DNA of 64,000 bases from a virus. Of the stretch, positions 47,506 to 53,316 are shown piece by piece. Location: the IMG/VR virus record IMGVR_UViG_3300032086_002413, positions 1-64,000 of that record. One strand, written 5' to 3'. Each line of letters opens with the position of its first letter. Within the stretch, counting starts at the first letter, position 1. Position numbers and translations under genes: made by a program. The notes below the pieces were generated by a model, which ran no database searches, was not told where the DNA came from, and saw nothing but the letters and a program-made list of their open reading frames with translations.

Positions 47506-47538
47506 TACGAGGCAGTTTCATTTTAATTGTGATATTAT
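47506..47538 (+). promoter_or_regulatory. bipartite early promoter-like motif, copy 1
   Basis: TACGA (47506-47510) is followed, after 18 bases, by GTGATATTAT (47529-47538). It lies 42 bases upstream of the start at 47581. The upstream TGTATAGCA and the following GCAGTTTC match copy 2 closely. See copies at 47893, 48542, 48959, 49856, 50431, 50624, 53160 and 57761. Confidence 0.65.
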
Positions 47539-47580
47539 ACTTGATTATTAACTTAAATTTATAACTTAAAATTTATTATT

Positions 47581-47829
47581 ATGAGTGCAAAAACTAAAGA
47601 AGTAAAAGTAGTGAAAAGATTTGTGTTATCTAAGAATAACATCAAAGACAAAAACCTAGTGTTATCATTCACTACAGCCAAAGGCGAAACAGTAGAGTAT
47701 TCACCTTCAAAAGTGTACGAACAGTTAAAAGATAAGTTCGAACCTATGCCCTGCTGGAACAAGTATGGTAACTACACTAACAGACTTAATCTACCAAAGT
47801 TTGTACGTGAGCTTGACACACTCGTCTAA
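47581..47829 (+). CDS. small early protein, paralogue 1
   Basis: This 82-residue, lysine-rich, beta/alpha protein (KEVKVVKRFVLSKNNIKDK near the N-terminus, then PSKVYEQLKDKFEPMPCW, then GNYTN) is about 80% identical to the next gene. It is the first rightward gene, transcribed from motif copy 1 and ended by a strong terminator. Compact size and likely high early expression suggest a host-directed or regulatory role; I recognise no family. Confidence 0.7.
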   Translation: MSAKTKEVKVVKRFVLSKNNIKDKNLVLSFTTAKGETVEYSPSKVYEQLKDKFEPMPCWNKYGNYTNRLNLPKFVRELDTLV

Positions 47830-47840
47830 GCAATCAATCA

Positions 47841-47868
47841 AGGGCACCTTCGGGTGTCCTTTTTTTTT
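47841..47868 (+). terminator. intrinsic terminator after paralogue 1
   Basis: AGGGCACC (47841-47848), a TTCG tetraloop and GGTGTCCT (47853-47860) form an 8-bp stem with one G-U pair, followed by an 8-9 T run to 47868. It is a textbook intrinsic terminator separating paralogue 1 from its duplicate. Confidence 0.92.
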
Positions 47869-47892
47869 GACTATATACTATGTGTATAGCAA

Positions 47893-47925
47893 TACGAGGC
47901 ACTTTGCTTTTAGTTGTGATATTAT
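47893..47925 (+). promoter_or_regulatory. bipartite early promoter-like motif, copy 2
   Basis: TACGA (47893-47897), 18 bases, GTGATATTAT (47916-47925), 40 bases before the start at 47966. The surrounding 80 bases, including the untranslated leader, resemble copy 1, so promoter and gene were duplicated together. Confidence 0.65.
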
Positions 47926-47965
47926 ATTCGATTATTAACTTATATATTAACTTAAATTTATTATT

Positions 47966-48211
47966 ATGTCAAAAAGTAAAGAAGTAAAAGTAGTAAAGCG
48001 ATTTGTACTAAGTAAAAACAACATCAAAGACAAGTCACTTGTATTAGAGTACACAAACAAGAAAGGTGAAACATTTCAATACAAACCTTCAAAGGTGTAT
48101 GAGCAACTAAAGGATAAGTTCGAAGCAATGCCTTGTTGGGAAAAGTATGGTAATTACACTAACTCAGTTAACTTACCAAAGTTTGTTAGAGAATTAAAAA
48201 CAATAGTTTAA
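47966..48211 (+). CDS. small early protein, paralogue 2
   Basis: This 81-residue tandem duplicate of the previous gene keeps KEVKVVKRFVLSKNNIKDK and PSKVYEQLKDKF and differs mainly in residues 28-41 and near the C-terminus. It has its own copy of the early motif. It is not followed directly by a terminator; the downstream 53-aa gene ends before one, so the two are probably one transcript. Conservation after duplication argues that both are functional. Confidence 0.7.
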   Translation: MSKSKEVKVVKRFVLSKNNIKDKSLVLEYTNKKGETFQYKPSKVYEQLKDKFEAMPCWEKYGNYTNSVNLPKFVRELKTIV

Positions 48212-48276
48212 CTTAAACCAAATGACCTAAGCAAGTCAATAAACTGCTTTATTAATTAACCTTAAAATTAAACATT

Positions 48277-48438
48277 ATGCATTTAAAATTCGAGTACGAG
48301 ATTTGGTTTTTTGAAGGTCAAGAGCCTTTATATATAACCACAGAGAAAAACACATTACAAGAAATTATAAAATCCTTAGATGAACTTGATTTACCATCTG
48401 AAGATATAGAATCTATTAAAACCACAAAACTAAAATAA
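48277..48438 (+). CDS. 53-aa acidic protein
   Basis: ATG 48277 to TAA 48438 encodes MHLKFEYEIWFFEGQEPLYI and an acidic helical C-terminus (LQEIIKSLDELDLPSEDIES). It ends 20 bases before an intrinsic terminator, so it closes the transcript that starts at motif copy 2. The codon choice resembles its neighbours. No family recognised. Confidence 0.6.
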   Translation: MHLKFEYEIWFFEGQEPLYITTEKNTLQEIIKSLDELDLPSEDIESIKTTKLK

Positions 48439-48458
48439 ATTAAATATTTCACTAACAA

Positions 48459-48487
48459 AGGCTGCCTATATGGTGGCCTTTTTTTTT
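48459..48487 (+). terminator. intrinsic terminator
   Basis: AGGCTGCC (48459-48466), loop TATAT, and GGTGGCCT (48472-48479) form an 8-bp stem with two G-U type pairs, followed by a T run to 48487. It closes the transcript of paralogue 2 and the 53-aa gene. Confidence 0.88.
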
Positions 48488-48541
48488 AAATGTATAGCAA
48501 GGTGAGGTAAAGAAGAGTCGCTACGGCTAAGTGTATAGCAA

Positions 48542-48575
48542 TACGAAGCACTTCGATATGACTTAGTGATATTAT
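48542..48575 (+). promoter_or_regulatory. bipartite early promoter-like motif, copy 3
   Basis: TACGA (48542-48546), 19 bases, GTGATATTAT (48566-48575). Preceding TGTATAGCAA also appears at 48490-48499, suggesting a partial duplication. The transcript would run through the second regulatory repeat (48613-48698) into the gene at 48743, leaving a leader of about 160 bases. The interval 48439-48742 otherwise holds only the terminator above and this repeat; an 11-codon ATG frame at 48603 is too weak to call. Confidence 0.6.
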
Positions 48576-48612
48576 ATATGAATTTAAAACACAGAGTATA
48601 ACATGAAAAACT

Positions 48613-48698
48613 ATGACATTAGCCCCTTACTATATTAATCTTAGTACCTATTGTCACACTTTTTATAAATACACTGACTTTGAGGTATTGTATTATAC
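48613..48698. repeat. regulatory repeat, copy B
   Basis: The block begins ATGACATTAGCC, has a TATTGTCAC at 48649-48657 closing an imperfect dyad, continues ACTTTTTATA and ends GGTATTGTATTATACCC. It aligns over about 86 bases with 47279-47365 in the same orientation. It lies within the predicted leader of the 67-aa gene, so it could act as an operator or an RNA control element. Confidence 0.6.
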
Positions 48699-48742
48699 CC
48701 TAACCATATTTTTAACCAATAAACTATTAATCCACCTTAACT

Positions 48743-48946
48743 ATGGAAATTACTAGACTAAAACAAGAGATCGGAGAAGTAACTATAGAACACTTCCAAA
48801 CATTAGAAGACAACATTGAAGATGGTGTTCAGACAGGTACTAACTATGTAATGATAGAAGATGCCTATGGTAACCAAATAACCATTGAAGATGGCATGGT
48901 AAAACATGTTACACTTAACAATGAAGAATATCATAACCACAACTAA
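48743..48946 (+). CDS. small acidic protein (67 aa)
   Basis: This 67-residue protein (MEITRLKQEIGEVTIEHFQT, then DDAYGNQITIEDG-like acidic strands: EDAYGNQITIEDGMVKHV) is acidic with a helix followed by beta-hairpin character. It is preceded by the long leader from motif copy 3. No family recognised; the small size, acidity and early position are typical of phage host-takeover factors, which is inference only. Confidence 0.6.
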   Translation: MEITRLKQEIGEVTIEHFQTLEDNIEDGVQTGTNYVMIEDAYGNQITIEDGMVKHVTLNNEEYHNHN

Positions 48947-48958
48947 CTTTAGACATTA

Positions 48959-48991
48959 TTCGATTCACTTTTAAACAACCTAGTGATATTA
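48959..48991 (+). promoter_or_regulatory. bipartite early promoter-like motif, copy 4
   Basis: TTCGA (48959-48963) followed by TTCACTTTT, then 19 bases from CGA to GTGATATTA (48983-48991), 33 bases before the start at 49025. Confidence 0.62.
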
Positions 48992-49024
48992 ACTACAAAT
49001 AATTTAACCACTAAATAAAATAAC

Positions 49025-49219
49025 ATGTCACACTTAAAAACTATTATGACTATCGAGTACAATGCAAGCACAAATGTTTACATCTGCTCAGACGGCACTT
49101 TCACAGGTGAGTACGATTCTTTACAAGAAATATTCGACATCGATGACTCAGATTACTTATCAAACCTCGAAAAAGAATGCCAAGAATTTAGACAAGAATA
49201 TAATAACCAAAACAACTAA
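49025..49219 (+). CDS. small acidic protein (64 aa)
   Basis: The 64-residue product has N-terminal beta-type sequence (TIEYNASTNVYICSDGTF) and a very acidic helical C-terminus (EIFDIDDSDYLSNLEKECQE). Its start lies 33 bases after motif copy 4 and it is followed 11 bases later by another small gene. No recognised family. Confidence 0.6.
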   Translation: MSHLKTIMTIEYNASTNVYICSDGTFTGEYDSLQEIFDIDDSDYLSNLEKECQEFRQEYNNQNN

Positions 49220-49230
49220 AAACTACAACT

Positions 49231-49440
49231 ATGAAGATTAGATTTTCCTCAGTAACCAAACGCCCTTACATTAAAATTAACAATACTAGACATTACGGTT
49301 TTCGCATCGATCTTTTACCAAAAAGGTTTGCAGATGTAAACTCAAAAGAGCCAATAACATCTTGGTTCAACCACAAAGGCTTTACATTTATGTCAGAGCA
49401 AAACTGGTTAGACATGTTCGGTAATATAACAATACATTAA
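49231..49440 (+). CDS. small protein (69 aa)
   Basis: This 69-residue basic protein starts MKIRFSSVTKRPYIKINNTR and ends with WLDMFGNITIH. It contrasts with the acidic proteins around it. It probably belongs to the transcript from motif copy 4. No recognised family. Confidence 0.6.
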   Translation: MKIRFSSVTKRPYIKINNTRHYGFRIDLLPKRFADVNSKEPITSWFNHKGFTFMSEQNWLDMFGNITIH

Positions 49441-49441
49441 A

Positions 49442-49621
49442 ATGGAACAGCAGTTACATAACACAGCTAGATACTACATGATGGTAATGGCTCAACAGTA
49501 CCCAAAAGTAGATCCTTACAAGTATTCACTAGATGAGTTCATTAATGAGTACACATTAAAACTAACAATGCAGGATCTTTATTTAGGTCAAAGTATATTA
49601 AACTTATTCGAAAAGCTATGA
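49442..49621 (+). CDS. small protein (59 aa)
   Basis: ATG 49442 lies 1 base after the previous stop; the TGA at 49619-49621 overlaps the next start. The product is helical (MEQQLHNTARYYMMVMAQQY, then LDEFINEYTLKLTMQDLYLG). The tight spacing with both neighbours supports translation. Function unknown. Confidence 0.62.
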   Translation: MEQQLHNTARYYMMVMAQQYPKVDPYKYSLDEFINEYTLKLTMQDLYLGQSILNLFEKL

Positions 49622-49734
49622 AAAAAGAAGATATGAATTTAGATTTCACTTATGAGCAATTAAGAGAATGGAAAGAAGGTGATTTAATTCACTTAATACT
49701 AGAGCTACAAGATATAATTATAAAAGAGCTATAA
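49618..49734 (+). CDS. very small protein (38 aa)
   Basis: MKKEDMNLDFTYEQLREWKE then GDLIHLILELQDIIIKEL: an amphipathic helical peptide translationally coupled to the upstream gene by ATGA. Too short for family assignment, but its coupling and acidic, helical content fit the surrounding genes. Confidence 0.5.
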   Translation: MKKEDMNLDFTYEQLREWKEGDLIHLILELQDIIIKEL

Positions 49735-49737
49735 TAT

Positions 49738-49875
49738 ATGGACAAGCATTTATTAATACTAGCACTTGAAACACTACTCGAACAGTTAGAGTGTAGTGAT
49801 AGAGACACAGAAACTCTCGAAAGACAAGCAAGAGTTCAAGAACAGATCGACATTATTCGAATCGCTTTAAAATAA
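49738..49875 (+). CDS. very small helical protein (45 aa)
   Basis: MDKHLLILALETLLEQLECS then DRDTETLERQARVQEQIDII: one long amphipathic helix. Starts 3 bases after the previous stop. The gene end overlaps the upstream part of motif copy 5 (49856). Function unknown. Confidence 0.5.
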   Translation: MDKHLLILALETLLEQLECSDRDTETLERQARVQEQIDIIRIALK

Positions 49876-49889
49876 CCCAGTGATATTAT
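49856..49889 (+). promoter_or_regulatory. bipartite early promoter-like motif, copy 5
   Basis: TTCGA (49856-49860), then ATCGCTTTA, 19 bases to GTGATATTAT (49880-49889), only 15 bases before the ATG at 49905, so the leader is very short. Confidence 0.6.
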
Positions 49890-49904
49890 TATAAATTAAT
49901 TATT

Positions 49905-50117
49905 ATGAGTATATGTAAATGTGGTAGTAGTATACCAAAAGGTCGTACAGATCTCGGTTATAAAGTATGTGTCAATTGCAGTGATGTAGAAGTTTACGGC
50001 TGTGTGCCTGTAACTAATCACAAAACAGGCAATGCTATACACGTTTTGCCGCGATCACAAGCAGCAGTAATTAACAAGGCATTTCGCCGCAAAGGTTATG
50101 GCACATGTCTAAGATAA
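49905..50117 (+). CDS. zinc-ribbon-like small protein (70 aa)
   Basis: MSICKCGSSIPKGRTDLGYK carries a C-x-C pair, followed by VCVNCSD (C-x-x-C), so four cysteines could bind one zinc. C-terminal half has THKTGN-like NHKTGNAIHVLPRSQAA and a basic FRRKGYG. The pattern resembles small zinc-binding proteins in other phages that may bind DNA or RNA polymerase. The gene overlaps the next by 13 bases. Confidence 0.6.
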   Translation: MSICKCGSSIPKGRTDLGYKVCVNCSDVEVYGCVPVTNHKTGNAIHVLPRSQAAVINKAFRRKGYGTCLR

Positions 50118-50311
50118 ATAAATACCATTGGAATAAAGATACGTTAGATTACTTCCATGATTTGTACAACGAGTCAGAAGATAAATTCTACAATAAGATA
50201 ATAGAGTTTGTTAAATACGAGTGTGATCTTGAAGATGGCGAAACATACGAAGATCTTATGGTAGACTTAATAGATCAAGCAAAAAATTATAAACAGGATA
50301 GTTTAAAATAG
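50105..50311 (+). CDS. small acidic protein (68 aa)
   Basis: MSKINKYHWNKDTLDYFHDL then acidic stretch DLEDGETYEDLMVDLIDQA. It starts in the end of the zinc-ribbon gene (13-base overlap, different frame) and ends at 50311 before the structured RNA region. Helical acidic protein with no recognised family. Confidence 0.6.
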   Translation: MSKINKYHWNKDTLDYFHDLYNESEDKFYNKIIEFVKYECDLEDGETYEDLMVDLIDQAKNYKQDSLK

Positions 50312-50411
50312 GTAAAACACTTGTCATCGATTGAGCACGAGCACTCAAGTAGCGCTTACGAGTGTGAGAGGTTAGATGACAGAGATGCAGGTTCGAGGCC
50401 TGCTCCTGAAG
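50291..50411 (+). ncRNA. tRNA-like structured RNA A
   Basis: GCAGG-TTCGAGG-CCTGC (50387-50403) is a perfect T-arm: 5-bp stem and a TTCGA loop. The 3' strand TCCTG (50404-50408) can pair with CAGGA at 50293-50297, followed by TA and a D-arm-like hairpin GTTT-AAAATAGGTA-AAAC (50300-50317) with a GG in the loop. An anticodon-like stem ACTTG (50318-50322)/CAAGT (50346-50350) encloses 23 bases. Total length 121 instead of about 75, and the 5' end overlaps the upstream gene's stop. I cannot build a standard cloverleaf, so this may be a tRNA remnant, tRNA with extra sequence, or tRNA mimic. Confidence 0.4.
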
Positions 50412-50430
50412 AAATAGTTTGAAGACATAA

Positions 50431-50460
50431 ATCGAGGTGCACTTATTAAAGTAGTGATAA
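50431..50460 (+). promoter_or_regulatory. bipartite early promoter-like motif, copy 6
   Basis: ATCGA (50431-50435), then GGTGCACTTA, 18 bases from CGA to GTGATAA (50454-50460). It lies upstream of RNA B rather than of a protein gene; variant in the last two positions of the -10-like half. Confidence 0.5.
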
Positions 50461-50486
50461 CACGGCGTAGTTCTGATAACATAACA

Positions 50487-50606
50487 AAGCGAGTGCTGTC
50501 GTGGCGACCGGAGTGGGTTTTTTAGACTGCATCAGTTAATGGTGAGTCTTAATTTTTGACACATACGTTAGGTTAATAAACAGAGGTTCGAATCCTCGCT
50601 CGCTTT
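50487..50606 (+). ncRNA. tRNA-like structured RNA B
   Basis: AAGCGAG (50487-50493) pairs perfectly with CTCGCTT (50599-50605), as an acceptor stem would. Just inside the 3' strand is a T-arm: AGAGG-TTCGAAT-CCTCG (50582-50598), four of five pairs. The total, about 120 bases, is too long for a normal tRNA. Internal structure includes GTCG-TGG-CGAC (50498-50508) and a hairpin with U-run (50524-50557). It lies 24 bases after motif copy 6, so it may be its own transcript. No plausible anticodon arm of standard length was found. Confidence 0.42.
50524..50557 (+). terminator. possible terminator inside RNA B
   Basis: AGACT, a bulged G, CATC, loop AGTTAAT, GGTG and AGTCT (50524-50549) form a nine-pair stem followed by TAATTTTT. 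If active, the RNA from motif copy 6 would end near 50557 and the downstream T-arm would not be in it; this is a competing reading of the region. Confidence 0.45.
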
Positions 50607-50623
50607 CAACTATATAAACTATA

Positions 50624-50657
50624 TACGATACAAGTATATAAAAGTCAGTGATATTAA
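50624..50657 (+). promoter_or_regulatory. bipartite early promoter-like motif, copy 7
   Basis: TACGA (50624-50628), 19 bases, GTGATATTAA (50648-50657), 18 bases upstream of the start at 50675. Confidence 0.62.
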
Positions 50658-50674
50658 TTTTAAACAATAACAAC

Positions 50675-50800
50675 ATGAATCATTTAACTATTTACACATC
50701 AGATTTTATTACAGGTCTTGCTTATGCAATACCATTTACTTTGTGCATTGTCGCTTTTGCTATACACCGCGCAAATAAACTTTTAAAAGAATTATCATGA
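50675..50800 (+). CDS. small membrane protein (41 aa)
   Basis: ATG 50675 to TGA 50800. MNHLTIYTSDFITGLAYAIP then FTLCIVAFAIHRANKLLKEL: one membrane segment (about 11-31), with a basic cytoplasmic tail. It follows motif copy 7 closely and overlaps the next start (ATGA). A single-pass inner-membrane peptide expressed early could be an exclusion or host-membrane factor. Not tested. Confidence 0.58.
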   Translation: MNHLTIYTSDFITGLAYAIPFTLCIVAFAIHRANKLLKELS

Positions 50801-51018
50801 AGATTATACTAGAAGCAACAGACATTACACAAGATTTTATTATTGATCTTTACAAAGCTAAAGTACGTATAATAGATGCTGTAGAATCACCTAACGGTTG
50901 GATCGACATTACACTAGAAGGTAGCGAGATAAATTTATTACAAGTATATGCTATTCACTGGTGTGAGCCAGCAGTTAAAAACTGCGTAGAAGACTTTAAA
51001 CATCAAATATTTAAATAA
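50797..51018 (+). CDS. small protein (73 aa)
   Basis: MKIILEATDITQDFIIDLYK then beta-hairpin-like NGWIDITLEGSEINLLQVY, C-terminal helix. Looks like a small alpha/beta domain. Translationally coupled to the membrane-protein gene. No family recognised. Confidence 0.58.
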   Translation: MKIILEATDITQDFIIDLYKAKVRIIDAVESPNGWIDITLEGSEINLLQVYAIHWCEPAVKNCVEDFKHQIFK

Positions 51019-51022
51019 ACAT

Positions 51023-51178
51023 ATGGCAACAACAAAAGAACAAGCAGCTTGGCTGCATCAGACCTTAGACATATTCGCTGAAGAGTTTGGCGAGTTTGGC
51101 TACAATACTTGTGATGAAAATTTGCAGAAGTATATATTACAAGAAATAATTGAAAAAGAATTAATAACCCTTAAATAA
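51023..51178 (+). CDS. very small helical protein (51 aa)
   Basis: ATG 51023 to TAA 51178: MATTKEQAAWLHQTLDIFAE then EFGEFGYNTCDENLQKYILQ. Acidic, helical. Starts 4 bases after the preceding stop. Function unknown. Confidence 0.5.
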   Translation: MATTKEQAAWLHQTLDIFAEEFGEFGYNTCDENLQKYILQEIIEKELITLK

Positions 51179-51186
51179 CAACAACT

Positions 51187-51402
51187 ATGACTAAAATGAC
51201 AAACTTACAATTTATCGAAGAGCTATGTAAGCTACTAGGTAATGACAATTTTTTCTACCGTGACTTATATGATCAAGATGATCTATTTGAAATGCAAGAC
51301 AGTGTAGCTAAACTACTAGTAGAACAAACTAATGCAGGTCTTGGCATTGCAAAATACATGGTAAAACAATTTCCTAATGTATTTAAAACTGAAGAAGTAT
51401 GA
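51187..51402 (+). CDS. small acidic protein (71 aa)
   Basis: MTKMTNLQFIEELCKLLGND then helical acidic sequence (DLYDQDDLFEMQDSVAKLLV). Overlaps the next start by 4 bases (ATGA). No recognised family. Confidence 0.58.
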   Translation: MTKMTNLQFIEELCKLLGNDNFFYRDLYDQDDLFEMQDSVAKLLVEQTNAGLGIAKYMVKQFPNVFKTEEV

Positions 51403-51791
51403 TGTATATAGATCAAGACGAGTTTGATAAAGAAAATAAAAAAGATATGAGTTCACCAAACGCAACACTTAACGCACGTGAGTGGGTACTAATGCACTAC
51501 GATGTTACTATACACACCGAGTGGAAAGAGTTTTCTGACTATGTGTATACTATTGAACCTTATTGTACTGCAGATGGCTATGATGTCTACGTGGCTAAAT
51601 GGGCTAATGAGTCTATACTTATCGAAGAAAACGTATTCTACTATGATCACGACTTCGAACAATTACTAGCAGATATGCTACCTAATTTCAACAGAGGCGA
51701 TAAAATATATATATCTGAAGACTGTTTAGATCTAGACACCTGTGAGTGGGAAGAATGGAAACAACAAATACAAGAAGAAGAATATGAGTAA
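51399..51791 (+). CDS. acidic protein (130 aa)
   Basis: MMYIDQDEFDKENKKDMSSP then beta-rich middle (YTIEPYCTADGYDVYVAKWA) and Trp/Glu-rich C-terminus (WEEWKQQIQEEEYE). Very acidic, with many Tyr/Trp residues. Such acidic early proteins can mimic DNA in anti-restriction phage proteins, but no specific motif supports this here. Overlaps the next gene by 8 bases. Confidence 0.55.
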   Translation: MMYIDQDEFDKENKKDMSSPNATLNAREWVLMHYDVTIHTEWKEFSDYVYTIEPYCTADGYDVYVAKWANESILIEENVFYYDHDFEQLLADMLPNFNRGDKIYISEDCLDLDTCEWEEWKQQIQEEEYE

Positions 51792-52014
51792 TATGAGCTA
51801 CTGCATGTGGGAAAACACAAGCAAAGATCTCTACGATGCTAGAGAAAAAATAGAGTTATATCTATATATGTCACAAGAAGACAGAAACGAGAATTGTCCA
51901 TCAACTTACGAAGTATCTGCTTTAAAATCATTACTAGACGAAGCACGTATGATAGTTGAAATGGAAGAAGATATAGAAGATTTATATAAAGATTTAATTA
52001 AAATATCAAGATGA
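51784..52014 (+). CDS. small protein (76 aa)
   Basis: I start at the ATG at 51784 (MSNMSYCMWENTSKDLYDAR), which gives an 8-base overlap with the upstream gene; a second start at 51793 is equally possible. The product is acidic and helical and its last base overlaps the next start. No family recognised. Confidence 0.55.
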   Translation: MSNMSYCMWENTSKDLYDAREKIELYLYMSQEDRNENCPSTYEVSALKSLLDEARMIVEMEEDIEDLYKDLIKISR

Positions 52015-52151
52015 CAGAACAAGAGAATAAAATATACTGGAAAGGCTTTTACGAAGGTTTAAAGCACGCACGCGATTGGTGTAAAAGCAACGAGACTTAT
52101 ATACAAGAAGAAATAGACGAACTAAATGAAGAATATAACTATGAAGATTAG
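52011..52151 (+). CDS. very small protein (46 aa)
   Basis: ATG 52011 to TAG 52151: MTEQENKIYWKGFYEGLKHA then RDWCKSNETYIQEEIDELNE. Mixed aromatic helix with an acidic tail. Coupled to both neighbours by short overlaps. Function unknown. Confidence 0.5.
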   Translation: MTEQENKIYWKGFYEGLKHARDWCKSNETYIQEEIDELNEEYNYED

Positions 52152-52257
52152 TAACTGTTGTGGCGCCGGTGATTTGGTTTACGAAGACTACGGTATATGC
52201 CCAGATTGTAAAGAACATTGTGAATTTGAAGACGAAGACTTATGGCAAGAAGATTAG
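52141..52257 (+). CDS. very small Cys-rich protein (38 aa)
   Basis: ATG 52141 to TAG 52257: MKISNCCGAGDLVYEDYGIC followed by PDCKEHCEFEDEDLWQED. Cys6-Cys7 and CxxC-x-x-x-C suggest a zinc-binding knuckle. It overlaps the 46-aa gene by 11 bases and the next by 16 bases, both in other frames. It resembles short rubredoxin-like or zinc-ribbon fragments in phage genomes. Confidence 0.5.
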   Translation: MKISNCCGAGDLVYEDYGICPDCKEHCEFEDEDLWQED

Positions 52258-52463
52258 TAAAAAATAGAATAACAGACATAACTGCTGAGTTTGACAGCAT
52301 AAGAGCATTTGGTGATTTTATGTTTCCATATTTAAGCAAAGATCCTCACGACAACTGGTTTTATCAAAACTTAAGCAATATATCTCAAGAAGAATATATA
52401 AGGTCTGAAAACAAAGATGATTTAATTTTTGAGTTTCACGAATACATTATAAGCAAATTATGA
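52242..52463 (+). CDS. small protein (73 aa)
   Basis: MARRLVKNRITDITAEFDSI then DFMFPYLSKDPHDNWFYQNL. A basic N-terminus is followed by an aromatic-rich helix and acidic C-terminus. Overlaps the next start (ATGA). No recognised family. Confidence 0.55.
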   Translation: MARRLVKNRITDITAEFDSIRAFGDFMFPYLSKDPHDNWFYQNLSNISQEEYIRSENKDDLIFEFHEYIISKL

Positions 52464-52804
52464 ATATTATAATAAAACATAATGGTGACAAATATGAGCT
52501 AGAGTGGCAGTATAAAGACAAATGTTTTACTACTGAACACGAAACTAGAGAACAAGCTCTACTGCAAGTAGAAGAAAACAACAAGAATAGAGACATATAC
52601 GAAGAGAAACAAAAAATACTCAAGAAAATGGGTGAACTTGGTAAATCTGATTATATGCGAACTATGCGTAATGCTATAGAAAAAATGCTTGATCCTGTTT
52701 ACAGACAACGCGAAGCTTCTTTCCGTTGTGCGACAGCAAATTCTATGGCAGGCTATGAAAAGTATGAATTAAAACAAGTAACAAATAAAATAGTAGAAAA
52801 ATGA
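52460..52804 (+). CDS. small protein with coiled helices (114 aa)
   Basis: MNIIIKHNGDKYELEWQYKD forms beta-type N-terminus, then Glu/Lys/Asn-rich helices (EEKQKILKKMGELGKSDYMR). Overlaps the next start by 4 bases. No recognised family; the charge pattern suggests a soluble regulatory or partner-binding protein. Confidence 0.55.
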   Translation: MNIIIKHNGDKYELEWQYKDKCFTTEHETREQALLQVEENNKNRDIYEEKQKILKKMGELGKSDYMRTMRNAIEKMLDPVYRQREASFRCATANSMAGYEKYELKQVTNKIVEK

Positions 52805-53187
52805 AACAACATGAAGCATTTGAATTCTTGCGCAATCTGCCTTATGATCGTAAACCATGTAGTATTGATGATGTACATAGTTATGTAATATTCAATCATT
52901 ACTCTGTTGCTATACAAGCTATGATCAAGCGTTTGCCACAGGTAGATATAAAAAGGTTTATTGTAAAAGAAGTAAACAAAGATGTTGATTGGTTTACAGA
53001 CGCTTTTGAAATGTATAACAAAGTTGATGCTGCAGGTAGATATATATATGGCCCTCAGTTTTGGCTTACTAACCAAAATAATGATTGGTTCTTGATAAAC
53101 AATGAAGGTTATAACTATGCCAGATACGTAGTTAAATTACTAGGTTTCGTCAATGTAGATACGACGCAACATTGCGTGCCTGTGTGA
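52801..53187 (+). CDS. hypothetical protein (128 aa)
   Basis: This 128-residue alpha/beta protein begins MKQHEAFEFLRNLPYDRKPC and includes HYSVAIQAMIKRLPQVDIKR and VNKDVDWFTDAFEMYNKVDA, with a C-terminal aromatic strand pair. Its 3' end contains the TACGA half of motif copy 8 and the stop TGA is part of GTGATAA. No family recognised. Confidence 0.55.
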   Translation: MKQHEAFEFLRNLPYDRKPCSIDDVHSYVIFNHYSVAIQAMIKRLPQVDIKRFIVKEVNKDVDWFTDAFEMYNKVDAAGRYIYGPQFWLTNQNNDWFLINNEGYNYARYVVKLLGFVNVDTTQHCVPV

Positions 53188-53190
53188 TAA
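53160..53190 (+). promoter_or_regulatory. bipartite early promoter-like motif, copy 8
   Basis: TACGA (53160-53164), 19 bases, GTGATAA (53184-53190), overlapping the end of the upstream gene. It is followed by RNA C rather than a protein gene; the -10-like half is a variant. Confidence 0.5.
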
Positions 53191-53230
53191 TAATATTGTC
53201 CGTGTATTCATAATGTTTAAGTTTAATCCT

Positions 53231-53298
53231 GTTTGCAAGCCTGGTGGCATATATTATTTACGGACGTAATATAGAAGGTTCGATTCCTTCAAGCAGAC
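53231..53298 (+). ncRNA. tRNA-like structured RNA C
   Basis: GAAGG-TTCGATT-CCTTC (53274-53290) is a perfect T-arm. Two bases later GCAGAC (53293-53298) pairs with GTTTGC (53231-53236), one wobble. Between lie GCC-TGGT-GGC (53239-53248) and TTAcGGACG (53258-53266). The 68-base span is shorter than a tRNA, the anticodon stem is not resolved, and GTCCGT (53198-53203) can alternatively pair with ACGGAC (53260-53265). Promoter motif copy 8 lies just upstream. With A and B this is a third T-arm in a non-coding gap. Confidence 0.4.
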
Positions 53299-53316
53299 TT
53301 AATAAAATAAAATAAA

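Larger units (their letters stand above)
47239..47580. other. divergent intergenic switch region
   Basis: This 342-base interval separates the leftward and rightward arms. It holds the leftward promoter (47256-47285), the first copy of a repeated regulatory element (47279-47365), a GC-richer stretch (about 47370-47480, with runs such as CCCAGCCCCCAC) and the first copy of the bipartite early motif (47506-47538). The GC-richer stretch contains no convincing ORF or hairpin of note and could be an unrecognised small RNA or a replication-related sequence. Confidence 0.6.

Noticed and set aside
47316-47564. 82-aa rightward ORF in the divergent intergenic region
   Set aside because: It covers the regulatory repeat and motif copy 1, has odd composition and low-complexity ends, and no coupling to neighbours.
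50291-50606. Possible tmRNA
   Set aside because: No tag-coding frame with stop between two tRNA-like ends could be found, and each T-arm has its own local partner.
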